From positions 184,484 through 248,483 of the forward strand of contig JAQGBZ010000056.1 in the NCBI GenBank assembly GCA_034687125.1: DNA of 64,000 nt, given 5' to 3'. The notes under the pieces are model-generated. The model was given only the letters and a program-made list of their open reading frames with translations. It was not told the origin of the DNA and did not search any database. Made by a program: the position numbers and the translations under genes. The number at the start of each line of letters is the position of its first letter. Position 1 is the first letter of the stretch. Shown here piece by piece: positions 12,180 to 24,700 of the stretch. This stretch comes from Neelides folsomi (taxonomy: Eukaryota > Arthropoda > Collembola > Neelipleona > Neelidae).

Positions 12180-14536
12180 TATAACGATATATGTACCTAC
12201 ATATATACTTATATCGTGCACTCGTATATTAATATTACAATAAATCCATACATTTTGTATTTTATTACTATATGGAATATTTTAACGATTTCTTATTAAT
12301 AAATACCTAAGCATTTATTAAGGATGAGGAATGTGTATGTCTAAATGTATGAAGTTATCTAATTTTGGTAACTTGTTACGTTCTATCTTTCCGCACGCAT
12401 GATTGAATTAATTTGTAAGTATAGAGGGTTAAAAATTTATGGGTCGTTAACTTGAAAGTATGAGATTTTGCATAATTCGATGAATAAATAACACGTTTGC
12501 AGCGATTCGGGGAAATGATTCAATTTGGTGTGAAGCTTTCTCATAGAAGATAGAACCCTATAGCATGTGTTATACTTTTATAAGTGAAAGCTTTTGGTAT
12601 ATAGAAAACTTTTGTCTTAAATTTGTAATTTGACTTACGATGTGGTTTATTGCAAAAGGACCTGTCGTAGAAATTAAAGTATTAAGTCAGTGCTAACCTT
12701 AAGTTAAATCCTCTGTATATTATTTTAATATATAAGCAGTATTTCTTAAATTTTTTAGCATTAAATTCCAGGTAAAGATAATATATATAGGTATTTAAAA
12801 GGAACCTTGATCGTAAAATGTATCTTTATTAAGACTTTGATCATATACTTTTTTAAATTCCTGAGAATAACAGAAAAAGATATCAAAAACTAACTTTTGT
12901 GTTAATTTTACAATGGAGTAAAAGAAGTACTTGTTGATTTAATGATAGTCATAAATATAATTTACATAAACTGGAAACTTCATTATCTTAAAACCAATTA
13001 AATTATTTACAACAAAAGTGTAAATTAGAATAAATTATAGGTATAACATTATGCTTCATTATCCAGCAAATCTTTGTTTTTTAAACATGTCTATGAAATT
13101 GTATGAATTGAATATTTTTCACTCGTAAAATTGGAAATTACTTCCACTCAAAAATTCCCAAATTTCAATGTCAATGAGTTTATAGCATCTTAATAAACCA
13201 CATGGCTCTCTCAGACTTTTATTGTTTCCTTTTTTTCTTTCTTTCCCAATTTTATTGGCGAAATATGGGTGTGTTGTGTTAGTATTCTTTTATATAAAGC
13301 TTTTACTATGACTAATAAGATAAATGAATTAGGCCTCTGCCCAAATATATTACGTGTACTGATAAATACGTAAATCCTATCAACTTTCATCTTATGTATA
13401 ATATCTTTCTCATACATGAATAGGTAAGTAAGATAAGTTCAATTATTTCCTATATGTTATTCAATTGTCTCCGAATTGGCAAATAATGTATTCAGATGAT
13501 GACTTTTGAAGTATTAATAAATAAGTCTCAAAAGGATAAAAAATAAAACGTAAAATATTGAGTTACGACACTTTTTAGTTTAAGTAAACTTCAAATGTAA
13601 CTAGTGCATTCATTAAATCGAAGAATTTATAGTTAGTGTCTTTATTGGCAAAAACTTTCTGCATTTTATGTATTGAAGCGATGCTTGAACATAAATCTCA
13701 CTCTGAACAAGTGTCTCTCTTTTGTCTGACCGTTTTAGGAATAAAAGCCATTAAAGTTACAATGAATTGAATATAATGTATAAAAAAGACTGAAAAGAAT
13801 CTGTCAAATATTGTTAAAAATCATTTCTCATTCCTTTCCCTTTTATGCAGTATACGATATATCACAGGAAATTAAGTAAGGTCAGGCTAATGTCCTATAC
13901 TATACTTTTACATTCAAGAAATATCTGTAGCGTTTCAGATTAACGTAATAAAAGTATTATTTTTTAAATTAATAGTCGTTTTGTAATAAAGTTTAACTAA
14001 AGTTAATAGATAAATAAATATGTCTAAATTAAATAAGTTATACTATTGAGTATTTAACCATTTAGTAGTGGTGATGGTAGGTTTTAAATACGTGATTAAT
14101 TTCCTATTCATTTGTCTCCTCTTATGTTTCTCTTTAATTACCTTGTTCAATCTAGTCTCTCGTTCGCCTATCCGCGTTTCATGCTTCAATTCAGTCTTTT
14201 AAACTCACCATTAGTAGAAACGTAGAATAATGTATAAATTAAATTTTCCCCAATTCACTTATTGAGTCGAAGAAGGCTCGATATAACAATTATGTAGTTT
14301 TCAAATACTTTATATGATATTTATCACATTTACGCACACTACCTACCTACCACATATCCTTTATTGGTTTCAATCTTTCTAGTTAAATTTGATTATGTTC
14401 TTTAGAAGACTATGCTTACACTCGTTTGCTATATTTATGAAATTTTAAAATAAGCAATAAACTACCCATTTAATATAAAGTTATAGGTTTAAAAACTTTG
14501 TAGGTAATAGGTTGTTTGTTGTTTTTGATATTCGAT

Positions 14537-14555
14537 ATATATATATATATATATT
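14537..14555. repeat. AT dinucleotide microsatellite
   Basis: A short pure TA run flanked on both sides by TATTCGATA-like sequence; a similar ATATTCGATAT word recurs near 15130. Confidence 0.6.
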
Positions 14556-14639
14556 CGATATTGACATGAATGAGGGATTCACATAAGTTAAGGTAAAATG
14601 TACAGAGGACGTTTAAGGACACGAGAACAAAGGAATTCG

Positions 14640-15125
14640 GATAAGTAAGTTTTAGGTATTTGAACCCAGCGGCTTCAACTCAACAGCCAGCCAACCTTTC
14701 GTCAGTTCGCCGTGTGCGACTCAACAGAGTACCGGGCAACAACACCTTTCTCTCAGAGTACCGGGCTCTTCTTCATACTTACATTTAACTCATATTTATT
14801 ATTATATCTTGCAGCTTTGCTGATTTATAATATTGGTTAATCAATTAATGTTGCTCTTATTTAATAATAAAATATTTATTATTTATTTCTCATAACTCAT
14901 CTACGCACAGTTATTGAATAGATCAGCTTCAGCTTTTGCTCATTGTTTGTTAGCTCGTTATCTCATCAGCGTATTAGCTCATTAGCTAGCTCATCTCTCA
15001 CACGGGATCCTCTCTATCCCTCAGAGACTATCTTGCTCAGTTAGGTAATCTATCAGATAATGGACATGTGGTGACCTAGCTCAACGATTCATTGGGGGTC
15101 ATCATAGTGTTGGGTTTCATTATAA
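14640..15125. mobile_element. Possible LTR or retroelement remnant
   Basis: A block of higher GC content and different texture sits within very AT-rich DNA. It holds a 13-base direct repeat, CAGAGTACCGGGC, at 14725-14737 and 14754-14766, and a polyadenylation-like AATAAAA near 14866. A run of TTAGCTC/CATTAGCTAGCTC words lies near 14950-14990. ATATTCGATAT words flank it on both sides. The composition resembles a solo LTR, but I could not define exact ends or a target duplication, and no reverse transcriptase or integrase frame is present. Confidence 0.25.
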
Positions 15126-18100
15126 TATATATTCGATATATTTGCATAAATACTAATAAAATTGCCCGTTTAATATAAAAATCTAATAAAAATAATTTGA
15201 TATTTGGTAAGTTGAAATTATTCAATTTATGGAGAGGTAAAAATATTCGCATTTTTATTTCCTTACCTTAGGCCTTGTTATTAATTTCAGATGCTCAAAA
15301 TGTATACCTACTTATCCTTATAAGTATATCTAATAGGTTTAAACTTTTAAACTTCTCCATTTTAATAAGGTAAAAATTGGAGTATAGTTATAGTATAAAT
15401 GCTTGATTTTATTTATTAAATCATATAATAAAAAAGTAATTGGTTCGTCGTATCCTAACTATACTAACATTATGGTACATAATGAGAAAGTTAGTTAAAA
15501 ATGCGCTTGAGTGGGCCTTATTCAAACTAATTTGTTATCTCTCATTTAATTGAAGATTTGTAAATTCTTAATAGACATGGATCAAACAATGAATTGGACC
15601 TCAAAATTTTAAATGCATACAATAATTACAATTTATTTATCAACGCATTTGAGATTTAAGTTATGTATTTAACGTGAAGCTTGAAAGTAGATGAGGATTT
15701 GAGGATAAACTTGTAGAGTCAACAAAGTGATTCCTTTCTATAAGCTTTCTTTTATGTTGGAAATTGGCAAGAAAGGGAAGTCAAAATGTTGTGTTTAAAA
15801 CTTGGATTTCTTTTATAGTGTGGAATGAATCGAGTATAGATCAAGAGCACACAAAAGTTATATAGAAGGAAACGAGGAGTCAAATAAAGTAAATATTTAA
15901 TGTGTCTTTGGATTAATTTTGAGATCACTAAAAAATTTTGTTTTAACTTCCACTTAATTGACATCAAAGGCTCGCCACTTTATCAAATTATAAACAGAAT
16001 TATTTTAGTAAATAAACTAAACTATTAAAAGGAATACAGACAAGCTTTATCAATAGATACCTATGTACAAGTATAATATCTGTGCATTATGCGTTAATGT
16101 ACTAATATTTATATGATGATATTGTATTAAAAACAAGATTTTGTGATAAATATTTAGTTAAATCTGACGATAGTGATGAAATGATATGTAAGTATAACTT
16201 TGTATAGGTATCTTGGATTTTTCATATACGACACAACATGAATAATATCTGTACGATTAAAATCATACCAAAACCGATTATAAATATGTTTCAAGTATCG
16301 CTTCTGTAAGCGTCTGTGGCTAAAACCAATGTTATTTCCTGTTGTATTTGCATAATAATATATTTTGCTTAAATTGACATTAAAAGTCCATAAAAATGGT
16401 TGGTAGTTTATTAATAAATAAACGCGTTTGTAAACCACAAATATTTAGTATGGGAGTTATGTTTGAAAACGAATCATGAAATACACAGAATTACTCCAGA
16501 AAATGTATGTCAAATATAGTTTCGTACACAACTTTAGTTTAGCTTGGTAGATTTATCTGCTAAATAAGATTCCAATTGTTTAAAATTGGTCCAAATGGTT
16601 GTAAATGAAAATAAAGAATCGGGATGTCACGTAAATTGTACACAGCAGAAAATCCCTTTTAATTCCTATTTTTCCAGAGTCAGCTGAAAACTCGGCAAGT
16701 GTTTTCAATTGAGGAACTTTGAGGCTTTTATTTATCTATTTCATCCCATTCATCATTTCTCATCGCATCATCACTTCGATTCATTTTACCTTTCCCATAT
16801 CCCTATACATATACCATATAAGTATACCATGCCATATCTATAGTAGAATAAAATTCCTATATTAAATCTACTTATGTATTTATATTAGAATGTATAGGAA
16901 ACACATCAATTTATTTCATAGTAAGTGTTCGTACTTTTTAACAAGGTTCAGCAAAAGTATTTTATCAACTTTAACTAACTACATAAAAACGACTCTTTCC
17001 TTACAGACTTTTAAAGCCAATAATTTTATAATGGTAGTAGAGGCTAAGTAAAGGTAAAAGTTTATCCATAAGTATACAATGTACATTGTACATGTAAGGA
17101 CAACCAGGTGTATCCAATTAGGATTGAATGATTGTAAAATTAGTATTAAATTGAGTTTGAGGAATTGAGGACTTTTCGTGGTTGGAAAAGAGTGTAAATG
17201 AAGAAGGTGTGAGGGTGTGTGTGTGGGTCGGATGTTGGTTGGTTCAACAACTCCCAGCCACCCTTTACGTATTTTCCAAACATGCTCACTGTCTTTGTAT
17301 AAGAGGACATTTATTGGGCACTTCCTCCTCGTGTGTAGTAGAAGAGTCTTGGGACTCGGCGAGGAACACAGCATTATTAAATCCACTCAATTGTCTCCAC
17401 TCAGACTTCATCAACTGAATCACTGGAAGGATTATATCATTAGACTATAAAACTATAATGTATCATCACCATCATCCCATTACCATCATCACCTAACTTC
17501 TCAAGTGGGAATTCCTATATTGAACAACAATTTAATCCACCTGGCATTCTCGCTCCCAGACGACTCAAGTGACCCGTTGATTAATTTACTTTCTCAACTC
17601 ACATTCAGTCATTTACAATTTTACAATATAGGGAAGTGAAGTGGGAAAATTAAGAATCTTTTTTCAATTGGTTTTTTTCTTCACGTCTAGCGTCTGTGGA
17701 CTGTGGAGGAGTTGAAGGAAAAATGATGAATGGAAAATTCCTTGGTTCGAATGAAGATTAATTGGATAAGGTCTTATTAATTCAACCAAACACCGTATAA
17801 TTAACCTGTCTAGAGGATCGAAGGAAAAATATAAAATCCAAAGATGTGAAAATCCAACCTCCGCGTCCGCCCCAAATCTCAAATTCTCAAACAAGACGAA
17901 GGGGGTGAAGTCGATCCAACACACGTTTTTGAGTCCTTGTCGAGATCGAATGTAAATGTGGAAGATAATACAAAGTACATTTCAAACAAATACCTTTCTC
18001 TTCTTCAAAGAGGATTGAATACGTTTAAAAGTAAAAGTTGGGAGAGAAGTGCCGTGTAATATTCTGAACGTGGGGAGAATATCGCCCAACTTGTTGTGAG

Positions 18101-18748
18101 AATGGGGAATGAGAGCTAAATTTAATAATTCATTCAAACAGACTCCTCAGATCCATAATGAATGACTCAAACTCTCTCAAACACATTCTTTCAATTCTGA
18201 GTGAAAAGAGGATTTTAATAAACAAAATATTCCTCCTTGAAAAGAAACATAAGAAGAATGCGAATGTTGAACAAACAGTTTAATGCAAACATTAAAACTC
18301 CCAAGTTCTAAATAATGTTAATCCAATAACAATTTAAGAAACTCCAACTCTCCCGCTTTTAATTCATTATCCTTAAGATTATATAAATTGAAATTTTAAT
18401 TCAAATGAGTCTAAAACAAGTCCGCGAATTTCCAACTCACATCATGTCTGCTTCCACTTGACGTGTGTTCAACCATTACATTGACGTTGATCCCTTCATA
18501 TCCACTATTTAACTTTTGACGATGAAAGCCCAATATTATTAAATTATTAATTATTAAAGTTGATACAAAAAATTTTAATTGGTAGTTTGATCAACAACAA
18601 CTCCAAACCATCTCGAGGATCTTTTTTCCAATAAGCAGTTTTTCCTTTAATGAAAGCAATCAGAGCGTAGACAAATCGGAACAATTTTGTCCTTTGACGA
18701 CTTTAATTTCTATTGATTGAGCAATTAGGAATTGATTGTCATTTCACC

Positions 18749-21700
18749 ATGTCTAAAGTGGAGCCAATTGAACTTATCGAGAACCCTTTGAGTTCTCTCG
18801 ACGGTTCGAGTGTTCAGCCTTCCTTGTCCTCCTCTGAGTTATCGCAGTTCCACGAATCTCTCGCCGTGAGCATTTTGAATCCGAAGAAGAAAAGAGACTC
18901 GGCGGGACCGAGTCAAGTCGGGAGTAGTAATGAGGACCTCCCTGGAGGGAATAATGGGAGAATGAAGAAAGTTGCTGGGAAGTTAGCACAGTCACAGTCA
19001 CACCAACTCATTGGACACCCCGGTAGAGGTGACTTTTAATACTCCTTAATCGACCGTATGCTTTTAATCCAATACCTTTAACTATGAATTATGTATATAA
19101 ACTGCTACACATTATGTACTACTACCTAAGTATGTACTCAGTATGTAATATGTATATACGGTACAGTGTACAGTACTTATTTTGTAAAAGGACCATTAAC
19201 TGAACAGCCATTTGTATCCCTGTTGTTATCTCCTTAATCGCGATTCCCCATCCCAATCTCTTGAAGACTGAAGAGATTGAAGGGAGACTAATGGAGATTA
19301 ATGGTAGGTGGTGGGAGAGGAGAAAAGAGGAATCGTCACTCCGACCCGAGTGATCCCCTCCTGACCTCCCTCAACTCATCACCCATTGCTCATGAAGGGA
19401 ACGAGCCGCTTCTTCCGCACAAAAACATCCTCATACGGCTCGAGGATCATGGATACTCATGCAACTCCAAATACTCTGATGGTAATAACTCTAATAACTT
19501 TTTTGATTTTATTGCTCCAACAGAGAAAGTTCCATTTCTCTGCTTTTTTAATTGACGTCGCTTAAACATAAAGGTCACTTTTAACGATCACTCACTCACC
19601 CATCAGTTCACCTTATAAAAATATAATTAGTTTACCTAAGTTCATTTTGAGTCTTTATTTTATTCTTATGTCACTTGTGTCATATTTAAAACTTTCACCA
19701 GTCCTTGGAAAATTTTATTCAGACATGACTATTTTATATTGTAGTATTACAATTAAGGGTAAGTAGTAGGTATTTTAAAAGTACAATGTGTGAAATTGTT
19801 TCACTATATTTTACACTTATTAGAAATACGTGAATCGTATAGAAGAATTAATAGAGATAAAAAGTTCTTAATTTTAGTTGGATGAATGTAAGGCATTGTA
19901 AGGGGAAGTTTTTTTTCTGACTCATCTGTCTCTAATATGTATTTAAAAGGACGTGTATTCAGATAGGAAAGTTGGAAAGAGATTTCCTTCCTCCTGTCAA
20001 ATACACTCTTAATATAACACGTCGGCTCTTCACAAACTCCCCTACAGAATAAAACAAAGTCTCGAGAGAGGATAATTAAAAAGAAAATTTTATTTTCATT
20101 TGAGACTCAAGAGAAAAGTTTTACATTTAAAACTCTTAAAAGGTCCGGAAGGAAAATATAAACTATATTGTTTAACCATCCACGAATTTTATCTTTCTTC
20201 TTTTACTTAAAGTCTCATATACTTAGGTAATAACTACAAGTACTTGTTTAACTCAAAGGTCGATTTTTTCTTCTATTCTTACAATCATGTAGGTAATAAC
20301 AATAACATATATCTATTACATACTCGTACATAGTACAGATAGAATAATACCTGTAAATGGAATGAATATCTTCAGTACATATCAATTTCATAAAATATTA
20401 TTTTCAATCATAATGCCAAATTCTTCCCTAAGGTCGAAGGAATAAGAAAAATGCAGGTAGTATTTGTACATGGTTTTTATAATAAGTATGAGTTCTCGTC
20501 TACACATTTCTCGAGATGTTTGGAAACGTTCCTAACAATGTTGAGGAATTTGGACATAAAGTTCATATAATTCTTCCAATTCTTCGGTCCATTTTTCCAT
20601 CTCTTTTAGTAGAATTACATATTAAAATGATAGGAGATTCCACAATGTGATCTACAATTTGTTAAATAGTTTTTTCTCAAGTTTTTATCATTTCCTACGA
20701 CTTGTTTGAAGCAGCATGAGATTTTTATCAATGAATCATCAATGAAATACTCTCAGGACATTTTGTACTCTTGAACAATGGAGAATAAGCAAAATAAATT
20801 TTATTTTCTTACCTGTACATAAATAATTGTCCCTTGGGAGAAAAAATGCTCAGGTATTTATTCATCTCCAATACAAGTTCGTAAATTCACTTCCGTAAAA
20901 CTTGATAAAATTAATAAAATAGTCTTACATGTGAAATCCTATCCTGTACTATATACTTATACATAAATATTATAGAATATATTAGATATCCTATACAATA
21001 GGTTGGGAATTTGGTTACATATAAAACAATAGTGACTCATCGACCCTACACATTGACATCTCATTAAATGTGGAACATGGGTTTGATACTTTTACATAAC
21101 AAATATGTATGTTATACTAAATATGTAAAAAAAAGTGTTCCTTTATAAGAGACAAAAGAGAGAGGAACCCTGATGGGAAGAATCTCCTTGAGATCAAACG
21201 AGTTTCCGTTCTAATATACATAATACGAGTATTTACCATAATCTTAAATACGGACTTGATCATTCCCTTATTATTACTGAATAGACTGAATACTGAGTGA
21301 GCAGAAATAAAATTTACGATCTCCATTTGTGTGTTAAGTATGATTTCTTTACGTAACTGGAATGAAAACTTGGGACGTGTAAGTATTTTGCTCACAAGAG
21401 GATTCCCAGTACGAGGTGTCGTATTACTTACATAACTATTGAGAATTAAATGATCATCAGTGATATGAAAGTTTATGAAGCGATCTTCCTCAAAGTTGTT
21501 TACTATGAGGAATTTCCTCACTTTAATGAAAATTCTTTTACTTGTCAAAAATCGTTTTTACTTTATTCGGTGAGGTGATGAAACGCAGTGCTCTCCATCC
21601 GGCAGCCTGATTGGAAATTTCATCCGGCATTGCCGTATTGATGCCGGATGCCGGATGAGAATGCCGGATTGGAGAATATGAGACATATATTACATATGAA

Positions 21701-24700
21701 CCTAACAGCTGATCAATGAGTTTAAATGTATTTCTTATAAAAATCAAAGGAATGAATAGCTTAATGATTAAAATATAAATATATCTAGAGACCGGACTTT
21801 TATGTTTTGACATATTTTTTATCTTTGAGGAATATCGCCTGAAACTTTGGAAACGTCCGTATTGGCCAACATAAGGAATCATTAGACTATGTTGTTAGAG
21901 AATATTTGGGCATGTTAGGGAATATTGCGGAATATTAAAAAATATTTTATGTCGTTACGGAATATAAAGAATATTTTAGGGGTTTCAAGGTTTGAGTTTA
22001 TATAATGGGTCAAAAAGCTGCTTTTCATTGCCCAAAAACTGTCTGTGCTTATGTTTTTGCACAATTAAGATACTCAATTCATTGAAATTATGAAATTACT
22101 TCAGTGAAATTACATCAGTAGTACTAAATATTTAGTACTACTGATAGATAAATATATCATACTTTATGGTACATTCCATACATTATTCGTAAGTGTTAAA
22201 ATGATATAGGTTTTCTGGTTTAAAAATATTTTAGACAATATAAGGCTTTTAGGCTTACTTATTAAAATAAAAACGGGGATAAATGCCTGATAGAACATTT
22301 AACAGTTTACTTGAACATATATTTATTTATTTGTCAAGTTTCATATTGTTTAAGAACGAGAAACTAATGAGTTATTAAGTAATTATTTTAAGTTTATTAT
22401 TAAATACAATTGGGTTTATTCAATTTTTTTCTTTGTAAAAACCTAATTTTACCTCAAAATTTTCATATTACATATTTTGCATATGAGAGAATATTGGGAA
22501 TATAAGGGAATATTTTGCATATTTCGCCATATTTTAACGGAATATTGCATACATATTTTAGGGTTTTATAGGGAATATATGTCCGGTCTCTAATAATATC
22601 TAGATAATTTTATCGAGATGACTATCATTGATTCTTTATTCCGAGTAATTAGTTGAACAGAGTCAAACCGGTAAACCTTGATAATTTATGTGATTAAATC
22701 TTAATCTCACATTCAGTAAATTATATTTTAAAAACTCGTTTGATTAAATCCGTTCGTTTTATTTTATTTAATAGAATATTTGAATATTGTCTCTTTGAAA
22801 AGGAAAGCAATAGGGTAAATTTTAGCCATTTGCCGATTCCAACTTCATCCAGCATGCAGGATGAACTTTTGCCGCAAGGCACAATCGGGCATCCAGCAAT
22901 GCCGGATTGAGCTCTGGGTGGTTTGTAAGTTCATCTCCTTCCTTCCCCTTCCATTGTACCGGAAATAATAGGGAGTTACCCGTACAAAAATTACTTTCAT
23001 AGAGAGATCATGGGAGCATGATTTGAATTATTAAACCTTTATTCCTTAAATGCATTCATGTAAATGCGCATTTGAGAGATTAAGCATTATGCATTAAAAA
23101 TAAACATTAAGCATTTGACAAGTCCACAAAATGAACAATAACTTTAACCATTATAACTCGAATAATCATAACTTGACTTAAATGGCATTTAATTTGTCAA
23201 AAGAGGTTAAGTATTATATTTGAATAGATGACTTTATTTAAAAGATTTTTTTATTTTTATAGTTTTAAACTAGTAGGCAAATAATTAACTGATAAATCAT
23301 GAAACGTCTCCTGAGTCAATTAAATAAGCTATAAATCCCATTCAAAGTCTCTTGTGATTCAAGTGATTTAAGAAACCCAGAAATGTTAAAAATTGAGTTT
23401 AAAAATGTAATTGATTTTGACATGAATGATTTCAGAGGACCTTGGTAAGACTTCGAAAACCGTGTCTGTGATAGCTCCTGAATCATCTCCCACTACACCG
23501 AATGAGGACGAAGATCGCGAGACTTGGTCTCAATCCCTCGACTTCCTTTTATCTATCATTGGATTTGCTGTAGATCTCGCCAATGTCTGGAGATTTCCTT
23601 ACTTTTGCTATAAAAATGGAGGCGGTAAATATTTTTAGCTAAATATCAACAATAATCATCTTTAATCTTTAGAATTTTTAAATTATATTTAATTGTTATT
23701 TAAATGCAAGATTAATCCAATTGTTTTTAAATGGAATATTAATCCAATTGTTCTTTATTGCGAAAATTTAGGAGCATTTCTCATTCCATACTTTCTCATG
23801 CTGGCCTTCAGTGCCGTTCCTGTCTTCTACATGGAACTTCTTCTTGGACAATCAATTCGGCAGGGTCCGATTTCCATGTGGAAGATCTGTCCACTCTTTA
23901 AAGGTTACAATTCCTTTTAATTTTGTAAAGGTCATGATTGTATAAATTGTCTTTGATTAATTGTTTAGAATAATTAATTTGAATAGTTTCCCCAATTAAA
24001 GTAAATCCAATTTAGGAATTGGGTACTGTGCCGTGACAGTTTCATACTTTGTCTCGTTTTACTACAATACAATCATGGGTTGGTCTCTCCACTACACAAT
24101 TCATTCCTTTGTTTCTCCGCTTCCTTGGACGACGTGCAACAACAGTTGGAATACCGACAACTGCTTCATCCCACCCGACAATAACACAGGAGAAGAACCC
24201 AATGTACGGCCACCCAATGCCACATCACCTGCATCGGAATATTTCAGGTATTTTTTTTAATTTAAATTCGAACTTCATCGTCGCATCGCTATTCAAATAC
24301 CAACCAATGGGCATTTCCCCGATTTTCATTAAAATTTAGTAAAAGTGGAATCGAATAAATCAATTCGGGATTTGTAATTAAGTTAAAGGGATTCTTCGAA
24401 TTTGATTAGAAAGAAATGAATGATTCAAAGCCCATTGTGTGGGAGACAAAAGGTTCATTTCGCCATTCAACCTTAAATTGTAGTTTTCCTTTTCTCCATC
24501 TGGGCCTTGAGAGTTTTGAGCGGTGAGAGAATGTTGACAAAAGGACTAAGATTCAATGTAGATGCAAATCATCCTCGGGAATAAATTCTTCAAAGGATGT
24601 TGTCGAAGATTAAAAACCTTTTCCTTCTCTTCAGTGTTTTAGGAAAAAGCGAGGAAAAGATTTCTGCCCATACTCTCTCCATTTACACTCTCAAAGGTCC

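Larger units (their letters stand above)
10379..18748. other. Gene-poor 8.4 kb interval upstream of the monoamine transporter
   Basis: No exon series with consistent phase was found. The interval holds a small Tc1/mariner-like hairpin (12100-12179), an AT dinucleotide run near 14537-14554, a possible LTR or retroelement remnant (about 14640-15125), and several less AT-rich islands (about 11420-11980, 17160-17440, 17650-18130) without convincing coding capacity. The islands nearest the transporter start could be promoter or enhancer sequence or 5' UTR exons. Confidence 0.5.
19482..23435 (+). other. Large intron 2 of the transporter gene
   Basis: The 3.95 kb between exon 2 (ends SD|G with one base) and exon 3 (starts AG GAC CTT) is non-coding as far as I can see, apart from nested transposon copies at 21586-22916. 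Minus-strand frames of 143 and 114 codons at 21117-21882 resemble no family I know. Intron status rests on phase agreement between distant exons, so an alternative promoter at exon 3 could also be used. Confidence 0.6.

Noticed and set aside
17182-17450. Overlapping plus-strand frames of 77-78 codons and a 135-codon minus frame
   Set aside because: Mutually overlapping, unlike any family, no exon partners.
21117-21882. 143- and 114-codon minus-strand frames in the transporter intron
   Set aside because: No known domain; the second runs into the terminal repeat of a transposon; composition is ordinary for AT-rich DNA.
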